From: Symsagittifera roscoffensis
Lineage: Eukaryota > Xenacoelomorpha > Acoela > Convolutidae
Direction of reading: 5' to 3'
Assembly: GCF_963678635.1 (NCBI RefSeq)
Contig: NC_087066.1
Location: 36,831,152-36,895,151 of the forward strand
Length of the DNA: 64,000 nucleotides
Positions 1 through 9,639 of this stretch are shown here, in pieces (the first letter of the stretch is position 1; each line of letters opens with the position of its first letter). The notes below the pieces were generated by a model. That model worked only from the letters and a program-made list of their open reading frames with translations. It did no database searches and was not told the DNA's origin. Position numbers and translations under genes: made by a program.

Positions 1-22
1 AATTGATAAACCGGGAAGAATA

Positions 23-768
23 GTGGATATAATATTTTTGATAGGCACAAACAACCTGTCCAGGAGCTCAGACACAGAAGAAGCTCAACGGGAACCGATG
101 CTGGTATGCCTATTCACCACGCTATGGCAGAAGTTTCTGTGCGAAGTACTGACCGTTTGCACCATACCGATGAGCACGAGGTCCCTATCGTCCACTGGAA
201 GGAGTCAGATGGAATCAAATTGTGCAAAATCTGGCAAGTCGCAACGCCGGACGAATGATATCGATGGACTTAGAGCATGGGAGCTATGGATCAGAGCATG
301 AGAGCTATGGATCAGGCCAGATTCACCACTGATGGGATACTTTTTGATAGCTTAGAGGGACAAAGCTGGATGAATCGTGTCTTCCAGGATCGACTAAATG
401 AGTTGGAAGTCGAACTCCTTGATACGGGAGTACTTAGAGTGGAAGAAACAACGAACGTACCGGCATTCTCAACCTTCGGGCCTCCTAATCTGGAGACACG
501 CCTGGGATCAATCCCAGCAGTGCCACAGGTGCCGCAGAGCTCCAGCGAGCAAGGGCAGAGATCAAACGTACTGGATCGACTAGGCGAAGCACCTGTCAGG
601 AGGACCATTCATCCTCGACGAAGATTGAAACTCATCAATCAAACGGTGGACACGACCTCAGGCACCTCGAGATCTGAGACGACGAGTACGAGCAGGGAAG
701 AACGACGTCCTGGCAGAAGTTCTTTGATGTGTTCGAGACCCATACCGTCCCCCTGGCATGTTTATTAA
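23..768 (+). pseudogene. SGNH/GDSL-hydrolase-like segment 1 of element A
   Basis: The translation carries IIFLIGTNNLSRSSDTEEA (about 29-85), which fits the G-x-N-D block of SGNH hydrolases with D replaced by N, then after a frame change LTVCTIPMST (strand plus Pro block) and DGILFDSLEGQSWMNRVF at 331-384, which fits the C-terminal D-x-x-H block with His replaced by Leu. The part after 400 is Ser/Thr/Arg-rich and unrecognised. SGNH enzymes hydrolyse esters and lipids; this copy lacks the catalytic His and is frame-broken, so it cannot be active. The fold assignment rests on short motifs only. Confidence 0.5.
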
Positions 769-964
769 CAAGATCTGATGAAATTGATCTTTCAAACAGT
801 AAAATTTGCAGCTGATGTGATAAAAATGTTAAATGGGACGAAACTTTCAGTAAATGGATTGTATTCAATCGTGAGATTGTACTGGTTGATAGCAGCAGGA
901 ATCAATTTTATCCAAAACAGCAATACGATTTGCTGACTTTGAGAGACTACTCTCAAATAACACC

Positions 965-1885
965 ATGGGTCCAGTAAAAGCCAGACATATAAAGGACGTG
1001 AGAACGAACCATACTGAAGAGAATAGAGAAGAGAGGCCAGGAAGATTTTTGACAACTAGAGCACCAACAGGACAACACGTGAAGACGTTTAAGCAAATGG
1101 GAGCGCCTCCAGCTCACGTGAAAGAAAGAGCCTATCCAAAATCAGTAGCTCAAGGAGGTGATGTCGAAAGATACGGTGAGCTGAACTTCCGAACAGAAGA
1201 CAGTGTCTTCGCGGCAAACGACAAAGTAGAAATGATGAGAGCAAAGATATTGGTGGTTGCGAGCTTGGACTTAGTGCATACCTCTAAGTCCTTGTTTTGA
1301 CCTGACGTAATAATTTTGGCAAAAACCGACCTGGATTTGATGCAATCCACATCTTTGGGAATTGGAATTCAACGACAAACCGAAATGAACCCAAAAACAA
1401 TCGTGTTCGCCGGCATAAATGATCACCTGCATAGTAGGGGTTTCCTGGGCAGACTCAGAGAGCCTACAACGGCGAAAGATGCTGTGTGACCAGCAATAAA
1501 ACACATTTGTGGAATCAATGGAAGAAATCAGAATTGCGTTGAAAGAGGGCGGATTCCAGAAGACTTCACCAAAAGGAGTATTCGCGTGGGGTCCGGGATA
1601 TGCACACCTCCGGATGGATTAACGTTTGTTTATGCATTGATAGCAATACTGTCGGAAGGGAAAAACGATTTTATAATACCTGCGCCAAACTGCGAAGTGG
1701 AAGCGAAAAACCTGAAAACACTTCAGTCGGAATTGCCGGCAGTATGGTGGGACATCTTAAATGCAATGCGAGGATTTAAAGACCATTCATTACACATATC
1801 GGTGCTAGATGAAGTACTGGGGTTGGACCTGTACAACTTCAGCCGACAGCTCAAGCTGAAACCAGCAATCGGCGATGATCATTGA
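965..1885 (+). pseudogene. SGNH-like segment 2 of element A
   Basis: Three pieces follow one another in changing frames. 965-1300 ends with KILVVASLDLVHTS, resembling the first strand of an SGNH fold but without the GDS serine. 1409-1442 reads AGINDHLHSRG, a clean G-x-N-D block. 1586-1885 includes LIAILSEGKNDFIIPAP, VLDEVLGLDLYNFSRQLK and ends GDDH. The order strand-serine loop, GxND, downstream helices is what an SGNH domain would show. It lies in the same element as segment 1, so the parent may have carried two such domains. Stops near 1300, 1490 and 1885 make this a pseudogene. Confidence 0.45.
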
Positions 1886-1996
1886 ATGATTGAGGCGATT
1901 GTGGTTCCGACTTGTAGTTCCGAGGAATGGAGGTAAAAAAAAGAAGAAGAAGAAAGAAGACAGAAGACCAAAGAGACAAGAGCTCACCTGGAAGCA

Positions 1997-2833
1997 ATGG
2001 TTTTGCGAACAAAGCAAGAGGCCAACAAGTGGCTGCACTTGACCCCTCGGATAGCTGCATTGGGCGCGGACGCTTTTGAGCGAGGCCCAGCGATGATCAT
2101 GAAGATTCATGCTTACTTTGTGAAAGAAGTGAACCTGGTCGAAAATGCAGAAGAAAGATCAGCCGAATTTGTAAACAGGATGAGCCAAGTTACTCTGAAA
2201 ACTTTCTAGACGCAGAATCTAGAAGGAAAAGAAGGCTTTGACAGGACGAACAGTATTTTGGAAGGGTTGTGAGCAGGATGGACAGCATCCTTCCTGGCAA
2301 AGGTCTACCCTTCGCTCTCTCGATACTTGATCGGGGAGTTGCTCCAAGCAGTCACGAAGTTATCGATTGTGGAAATACTAGCCCTGTTCCTGACGTTCGG
2401 TGCAGAGAATTTTGTGAGAGGACCAGTGGTACTGCTCACTGAGGGAGTACAGAATTTGAGGCTAGATGGACTCTTAACTTTGATAGCGATTACACACGGC
2501 AACCTGGGATGATTATTGAACCTGACTCGCTACCCGGATCAAATGAGAGAAAACGTAAAGAAAATTGACATTTGCGTTTCCTGATGTTAGGCGGAAGCAT
2601 AGAGAAGATCTGTGTTGCACTTGAACCTCATTTCAACAGTGGACGGGAGTATACTCAATTGGTGTGAGCAAAATGAGCTACGTGAATTGATGAGTGAAGA
2701 TTTACTATTCGCGAAGATAGCAGAGCCAGAGATGACTGCAGTAAGCTTTAACGACTGCTTCCGTGACGGAATGGGCAAAGAGGATAGAGGGCACACTGAA
2801 GTTTTCCCGAAACTCTGGAATTTGAGGCCCTAA
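1997..2833 (+). pseudogene. Element A coding region, unrecognised helical segment
   Basis: Continues the same decayed protein in frames 1997-2209, 2327-2512 and 2612-2833. Runs such as PRIAALGADAFERGPAMIM, RYLIGELLQAVTKLSIVEIL and GPVVLLTEGVQNLRLDGLL look helix-forming and amphipathic, as in a gag- or nucleocapsid-like shell protein, but no family is recognised. An A/G-rich stretch (1930-1975) may hold a slippage-type frameshift. Confidence 0.45.
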
Positions 2834-2929
2834 GATAAAACGGCGAGATAACAACGAACGGCGAGATAACAACAATTCCTCGTTTAACGGCCTCATACGG
2901 AAAAGTCAAAGAAGTAGCCGAAGACCGGG

Positions 2930-4130
2930 GCGATTACAGAAAGCTACCAGTAGATATACCTGAATTCCCTTTGATCAGAAGGATGTTGCTCGGAGCAGAC
3001 TCCGTAGTACAAACTCCCAGGCTAAAAGCCTTTGAAGCTAATGAAAGCAAGATGGCGAAGTTCTCCGAATCGATGGACCCGTGCTTCGTGGGCAGAAAGG
3101 CTGCCGTGCTGCAATACACGCAGTTTGCATATGCAGATGAGTCGACGAGGAGACGAATGAACAATGCGGCCACTTCGACACCCTGAAGATTTGAGGAAGA
3201 ATGGAGCAAATTGGACCTGGCGCCAACGGTCAAGAGAGGCAAGGCGCTAATTGTGATGAGTGCGAAGCCAGAATTTGCGAAAAGTGGTAAACTGCTGACT
3301 AGCACTGCTCTAGCACCCTTCGCCCTGAGGTACTCAAGATAAAGCACAGACAAGAAGAAGATAAATCAGCTGGCAAGCTAGTCGAGCCAAAGTTTCCAGA
3401 CGAGAAGATGAATGAGGAGCAAGGACCTTCAGAGTCAGGCAGAATTCACAAACAATACGATGAGGAGGGAGTAGACGGTCGCCCGGAAGAACCAATGGAA
3501 CAGGATCCCGATCAAGCGGGAAGAGATGGCGACAACGCCCCGACAGCTGGATTATCCAGCCTAGATTTCAATTTTTTGGGCGACTACGAAATCGGAGCAG
3601 AAACGTAGGAAGGAACGACTGAACCAGCGGAAGATGAAACTTCCACGCTGGAACTTCCGTCAGCCTTCTTGAATCTAGGCCGAAATTTGCCGAAAAACAC
3701 CGAAATGAAATTTTTAATGGGGTCTCCGCGTAGGAGAAGAGTAGAAGGCGTAATTCGAGTACCTTTATTGGGAACCTTGCCAGAAGAGGAGTAGGAAGTT
3801 TACCACAGCGATCACGAAAATCGAACAGCTCGTCATATGGACAGAGTTGCTTTTTTGGAAGAGGTCTGGACAGTAGTGCAGTGCTACGGGACCCACTCGA
3901 TGTTGAAAACAGGTCTCAACAGACCACTGATGCGAGAGGTTCTCAATAATTTGGATGAATGCGAACGGAGATTGAGCGAATTGTTGATTGATTTGGCCAC
4001 TGACGAGAAAGAAGTCAATTCTCTGATCAAGGCGACGCAGCAAGAAGGCAACAATGATGTCGTATACTTGTCCAGAACTCAAACAGGGACGATGCGATCG
4101 AAAATGGTGATCGAAAAATCAACGACATGA
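2930..4130 (+). pseudogene. Element A coding region, unrecognised acidic segment
   Basis: Frames at 2971-3186, 3408-3608 and 3837-4130. The first contains VQTPRLKAFEANESKMAKF and AVLQYTQFAYADESTRRRM; the second is acidic and low-complexity (DEEGVDGRPEEPMEQDPDQ); the third is helical (REVLNNLDECERRLSELLI). Between them the reading frame shifts several times. No domain recognised. Confidence 0.4.
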
Positions 4131-4740
4131 GGATGAAACTGGGCAGCAAAATGACATTAAGAAACTGGGAAGACGAAAGAAGATTCTGAAGTCTCAGCAA
4201 AAGCTGTCAACTCAGCCAAACGGAAGCGTGTCGAAGAGGTCACGGATTTTGGACACGGCGACGACCGATTGCCTGGCTGAGATAGAACACTGACCGACGT
4301 AACGATGGTGACACCCATCCTCATGGCAGGATTAAGATCAGCCACTTAGAAAACCAAGAGGAGTGACCGCACTCTGACTGGAGCTAAATTAGAGATGAAA
4401 ATTATCAGCCAGTGTGGTCAAAATATCCTACAAAATTTTAGACCATCTTGCATGAACAATGGTAAGGGAAGCGTGGTAGGACAGCTAGTCCCAGTGGAGC
4501 ATAACCGATTGACAGTATCCGACAACCTCTCGATTGACAAGCCCGCTGGTGGATACATAGAGATGGTGGAGAACAGAAACTCGGCTAGAGGACACCTAAT
4601 CGCTCTAGAAAACAAAGGTACATGGAATATTGACTGGAGGAGATGATACGAGGCACAACGATGAAACAAGGCGTACGGAACATTGGTCTCCTCTAAAATG
4701 AACTCAGAAACGATAGATCAGTTGGTGAGTTTACCGTGAA
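4131..4740 (+). pseudogene. Element A coding region, short decayed segment
   Basis: Contains one open stretch, 4395-4646, encoding 83 residues (GSVVGQLVPVEHNRLTVSD), flanked by frames with many stops. It has the same base composition as the rest of element A. Nothing recognisable. Confidence 0.35.
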
Positions 4741-5704
4741 GAGCAGTGTATTACGTCATTTTTAAGAGGGATTGAGAATCACTCCAAAGATACATGCTCT
4801 GATAGCGATATCGTACGTCAGAGCTGAGTTACAACTCAGACTCGCTTGGTTTGTGACGAGGTTGACAATAGAAGAGTAGGATTCGGAAAAAAAGAATGGG
4901 TCGAAAGAAGAGAAGGTACTCTTCACGACGCATTTAAGAGAACTAATGATCTGTAAAGGAGCTGCAGTAGCGTGTGCGAACCTGAGAGACGCTCTCTGTT
5001 TTGCCCGTTTCATGTTGGAGCAGATGTCTGTTCCAGTGGCAAATACCTGTGCAGAAATGCTGCGAGAAGGCAGTGATCTAGCAAAGACCTCGCTCTCACA
5101 AGCGCTCTTAGATATTCACCAAAGCAAGCCACTGCGAGTCAATATGAAAGAACCAGTGGAACTCGAACCCTTGAGTAAGATCGACGAAATCCAAAAACTC
5201 TTATAGAAGGAGCTCAGGCTTACGAACGAATTGATGGGTGGGAAGAAATGGTGTTACGTCTTTTTGAAGAAGAAATGAGAACCACTCCGACGATACATGC
5301 TCTGATAGCGATACATACGTCAGGACGGAGCTGCATCTTAGGTTTGCTTGGTGCATGAGCCGATTGACAATGGAAGAGTATGACTCGGAAGAAAGAAAAA
5401 GATCAAAAGAAGAGAAGGTGCTCTAGAAGACGAGTCTGTGAGACCTCATGATCCAAGAAGGAGCGGCAGTAGCGTGCGCGAAACGGAGAGACGCTCTCTG
5501 TTTCGTCCGGTTCATGTTAAAACAAAAATCGATGCCAGCGCTGACTACTTGTAACAAAATGCTGAGAGAAGGTAGTGATCTAGCGAATACCTTGCTCTTA
5601 CAAGCGCTGATAGACATACATCAGAGTAAACCAAAACAAGTGAATATGAAGGAGCCTGTAGAACTGGAACCATTGAAACACGAATATTCTCAAATAAACA
5701 GCTG
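4740..5704 (+). repeat. Tandem duplication within element A coding region
   Basis: Two direct copies, about 4740-5213 and 5240-5704, each coding for a segment with the shared core GAAVACA-RDALCF-RFML, then MLREGSDLA, ALxDIHQSKP and VNMKEPVELEPL. The copies differ at many third positions, and both keep an open frame of about 85 residues over the core. A duplicated, recognisable protein module in an otherwise broken gene suggests the duplication predates decay. Confidence 0.8.
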
Positions 5705-5722
5705 AGGCTTACAAAAAAATCA

Positions 5723-6512
5723 ATGAGAGCACTGCTGAAGTCCAGTGAAAATTGTGGACCGATTAGGAAGAAATCTTATCAGTTTGTGTCTGAAGTTGTG
5801 GGAATGGCATACAAACCTTTCATCAACGAAGACATACGTGATTGTTACTTCGATTACGATCAAGCGGCATTGCTAAGATTCTGGTTGTCAAGAATTGCAA
5901 CGCAAAGGACCATTGCCAGTCAGCAAGCTACTAAATTGGGACTTGTGTTGGAAGAAAAGGTGACTCCACCTTGAGTGCCAAAGTCTGATAGACGAATGAA
6001 ATTGGGATTGGGTTTCTCGGACGAATTACTGAGAACGAGCCTGATGGTGGTGTAGGAGTTGATGAAACCATCATGGTGCCCGAGCCCTAATGCTGATTCG
6101 ATAGTGCGTGCGACACATGATGTGCAACGAGAGTTGCATTCAGATTGCAACTTGCGTGACCTTAATATCATCTACAACTTGATGACAACAGCCTCTAAGA
6201 GCAACAGAGAAAACAATGTGGAGTTGCCTGGCAGGAGAAAAGAAGACTGGGTTAAGCCTAGTAGCTGTCTGGCGAAGGTCTGTGGAGTGGAAGGTCATAT
6301 ATGTGGAGGTTTCGACTGCGTAAGGACACTTGCAAAACAACACAAGCAATTAACGTCTCTGTTCGGAAATTTAGTGATGAAAAAAGAGACGGAAACGGAA
6401 GAACTGAGCTGAGTCTGGTGACTGCACTAGTATTGTACAGCACGTTTTGTTCTTTAGAGTCACCATTGAATCTAGAACAAAAGCATGATATGGTCACGCC
6501 ATCAGTGTAGAA
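5723..6512 (+). pseudogene. Element A coding region, segment after the duplicated module
   Basis: Frames 5723-5974 and 6059-6412 continue the protein: SYQFVSEVVGMAYKPFINED, LRFWLSRIATQRTIASQQA, and a late Cys/His cluster (CLAKVCGVEGHICGGFDC, spacing C-x4-C-x4-H-x1-C-x4-C) that could bind zinc. No known family recognised. Confidence 0.4.
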
Positions 6513-7054
6513 GTGATTCCGGGAGTTTTACAAACCAAACAGAAGCATATTGGAAAATGGAGAGAAGCAATAGAAGTGGAAAGGAACATCCGGCAGAGTG
6601 AAACGTATCGCAGACCATCTGGAGCGAGCGCGATATATAGTAGGATCGACGTTGGCTCCAATGTGCAAAGCCGATACCCAGTACACTTCGTAGCATTAGA
6701 TGTAAAGAGTACAAGGACAATCGTGGATCAAGCCTTCTAAGTACCGAAATGTGTAAGTCTTGCGAGAATGTCGGAAAGTCTCACAAGTAGCTATAAAAGA
6801 TGTTTGCAGCAGTTCCCGAAAGAAACAAAGACGAATTGGAACCGATACTGGGAAAGAAGTTCATGGGATATGCTAGTGGGAACTTCAGTGAATTTGAAAG
6901 ACAGAAACAGAGAGGATCAACAGCGACAGATTATAATGCAGAAGACGAAAAGGATGAAATCCAACGAGTGATGATGGGAATAGAACCACTACTGGAAACG
7001 TCGGAGAAGCGAACTTGGAGGAGCATCATAATGACACACGATGAGCTCCCATGA
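6513..7054 (+). pseudogene. Element A coding region, unrecognised segment
   Basis: Frames 6513-6740 and 6800-7054. Contains KQKHIGKWREAIEVERNIRQ, then YPVHFVALDVKSTRTIVDQA (strand-like), then ERNKDELEPILGKKFMGYAS. A stop at 6739 and a frame change near 6790 break it. Function unknown. Confidence 0.4.
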
Positions 7055-7107
7055 TTTTGTTATTTTGTTTACTAAAAACATGATGGTATCTCGGGCGTAG
7101 TAAGCTG

Positions 7108-8052
7108 GTGTTGATCTGGGACTCTGGAGAGCTACTCTCCATGGGTTTACCAGACTCATCCCAGCCCATAGCGATAGTGAAAGTTGAAATTATGATGGCA
7201 ATTCGATGGCTGGAAGCTCATGTAAAGGAGAACAATCGACAAGAGACACCGACCACAGAACAATTGGACGAACTTGATTGTCTAGAAGATTTAGATCTTT
7301 TTGAGACAATGTGCAAATTCTTGAATATTCCGATTGAAAGGAAGAAGATATGGGCCAGAAGACGACTGAGGCCATGGTTTAGAGCCAACATGACCACATG
7401 GATGTACGAGTATGCCAAAAAGCATAGGTCGAAGCAAACAGAGCGTACAGATCGTATCAGATGACATTGGATCAGAAGCTTTCAAGCGATGTTTTGTAAC
7501 GCATCGGAAGGCAGTTACTACCGCAGTAAAGAGGAGGTCGAGAGCAAGTGATTGTGGTGGGAGAGAAAGAGAAGAAATATTGAAGGAAGACATGGAAAGA
7601 AACGTGACGTTGTGCTTTCACAACATCTTCTGCAGGAATATGGAGACAAGTGTAGACCCTCTACCTGGTCTTAAACAAAGGGTAGAAGAGCAGAGGTGTT
7701 GGATGACTGCCTCCAACAGCGTCAGAATGGTCACCGACGTGTTGCAAGACACTTAAGCTGAGAGTGCGCAGTCAATGTCACAAGAGAAGGAGATGTAGCA
7801 ATGACAAAGAGACAAAAAGCAAGATTCAAAAAAGGAAAAAGATAAGAAGAAATTAGAAGTTTTAGAATTTCTGAACGATGAAGACCAAAAGGAAGAAGTG
7901 AACAAAGAAGTAACTAAGGAGAAGGTTTTGAAACTCACAATTGTTTTTGAGCGAGAAAAAGTCAAATAAGAAACAAAGCAACTAAGCTTGCAACTGAAAC
8001 TAAATGAAAGAAGAAATTTCAGTGGATTTTTGAGTTTAAGAATTTGTTGCAT
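7108..8052 (+). pseudogene. Element A coding region, C-terminal segment
   Basis: Frames 7108-7464 and 7412-7756 encode helical sequence (VKVEIMMAIRWLEAHVKENN; LDELDCLEDLDLFETMCKF; VTTAVKRRSRASDCGGRE), overlapping by about 50 bases in two frames. From 7757 to about 8050 only Lys/Glu-rich broken sequence remains. This is the last coding-like part before the non-coding 3' end of the element. Confidence 0.4.
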
Positions 8053-8646
8053 CTATAAGTTTGCATTGCAATTTTGGTTAGTGTCTTTAGTGACACTTAC
8101 TATTTTTTTAAAGAGGCTTGAGTGAGAACTATATCAAAGATTCTAGCGTTCATGATTGTTTTAACCAATCAGGATGACTGATCACTTTGTGGCGATATGA
8201 GGGGCTTCAGTAATCTCTTGAAGAAGGAGATTATTCCACTGCTCCTTCTAACACCAAGTTTCTTCATGTTAATCATCAGGACCGATAACAACTAAATTTT
8301 TCAAGGGAGAAAGCATAGTAGGAAAATTTTAGTTGTTTGGTTGGCAGGGTTGTCCTGCGTCTCAACACCTTTCAAAGCTAGGAGAAGAAGTTTTAAATCG
8401 AGATAATGGCCTTGAAAGTCAAAAAGATGTTTTATCTTGAACCATGTCCTCAAAAGTGCAGATTGGTGAAATTAGTTAGAAGTCTATAACAGTGTAGTAT
8501 GGTGCCAGTTGTATTCTGCAGTGAGTCGGTGTGATGTAGATAAAAGTTATTTCACGAACTTAGTAAAATCTGTTTGATGGCACTGTACAATTTTAATGAA
8601 TACCACTAGACTCAATGAGAACAATGACAGGGCTGTCCGGGGAGTT
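8053..8646 (+). other. Non-coding 3' end of element A
   Basis: About 0.6 kb without a credible frame, between the last coding-like sequence and the LTR. A short G/A-rich run (GGGGAG, 8639-8644) sits just upstream of the LTR start and could be a remnant of the polypurine tract that primes plus-strand synthesis. Nothing else seen. Confidence 0.4.
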
Positions 8647-9559
8647 TGTGACGTTTTCGACCAGAATGGCGCCAAAATGCATGGCAACATCAAAATTTTG
8701 TTTGTATAAGCCGAGTGGAAAAATCGGCAGTTTCGATTGATTAGCAGTGCTAATACTTCAATTTGACGAATAAGGAAAGGTTAATTTGAAGTGACAAATT
8801 TTTTTTAAAGTTTGTTCGGAAACAAAGACACGACACGACCTTCAGTTTTCGCGAACACTGAAAACCGCGAAAATAGACCAGACTAGTTTTTGCTAGAAAA
8901 CAGCAACATTGGCTCTCGATAGTGAAGAAAATAGGTGAGAATTATATTGAGACTACGATCGAGAATGTCCGAATTGTAACGATTGTAATTGTACAATTAT
9001 TAGCGAACAATTCCCGAGAATTCGGAAGGGCATTGGGAGGAGTTTATTACCCTTCCAGAAGGGCGACAAAACCGCTCTTCGTCTGGATTCCAGAATCCGG
9101 AAGGGTCTCGGGAAGAAACTGAAACTGCATTTTAACAACTTTTAGCCTCCAGATATGTCCTGAATTGAATCAAATAATAAGAAAATTCGTTTTCAGATAA
9201 TGAGAAACTAGGAGTTGAGGGAGAGGGTTGATTTATCTACAACGGATATGATGATTTTTATCTACTGAAAAAAAAATCGTAATATAATAAATAAGTAGTA
9301 GCCCTGTTTTCAGGAGTGACCTCGTGGTCTAGAGACCCAGCCATGAGCTCACTATTTTGCAGGTTACTAAGTTGGTCTGCGAGTTCTGGCCGATAGCCCA
9401 AAGCATTTATGACTTTGTCGACTCGATGTTAAAGACCCACACATAGGACTGGCTTTGGTAGAGACGGTTAAAAGCATGTAGAGCTATGTTTAGGCTAGCC
9501 ATTCGTTTCATAACCTAGCTTTTATTTCCGTCGATATGTACTTCCGGGCCAATGGTACA
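8647..9559 (+). repeat. LTR copy 1 (3' LTR of element A)
   Basis: Aligns by eye with 12643-13473 over its length. Shared blocks include AGCAGTGCTAAT-like, CTGAAAACCGC, TTACCCTTCC, CTCGTGGTCT, GAGCTCACTATT, GGCTTTGGTAGAGAC and TTATTTCCGTCG. The start (TGTGACG) and end (GGTACA) are close to the inverted pair TGTAAC/GTTACA shown by the other copies, the usual TG...CA form of an LTR. The two copies are strongly diverged, so both are old. Confidence 0.7.
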
Positions 9560-9639
9560 AGTGAAGTAAAATGTGGAAAGAAGAAAAAAGAGTCAGATGG
9601 TACGGAATCAAGCCAACCAGATTGACAAAATTAACACCT

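Larger units (their letters stand above)
1..9559 (+). mobile_element. Ty3/Gypsy-like LTR element A, 3' part, decayed
   Basis: The first 8 kb are GC-richer than the rest of the window and read as one or a few long plus-strand frames broken by many stops and frameshifts, followed by about 0.6 kb of non-coding sequence and an LTR (8647-9559). No reverse transcriptase, RNase H or integrase motif lies inside, so what is seen is the portion downstream of pol; the 5' part lies outside the window. The link to Ty3/Gypsy is an inference: the LTR is a diverged copy of the one that precedes a gag-protease region at 12643. The long 3' coding region has no function that I recognise apart from two SGNH-like segments. 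Confidence 0.65.

Noticed and set aside
1997-3353. Endogenous copy of a negative-strand RNA virus nucleoprotein
   Set aside because: The helix-rich composition first suggested one, but no diagnostic nucleoprotein motif was found and the sequence continues the same frame style as the LTR element on both sides.
7753-8052. 99-residue minus-strand frame rich in Ser and Phe
   Set aside because: It is the complement of a Lys/Glu-rich decayed coding tail of element A.
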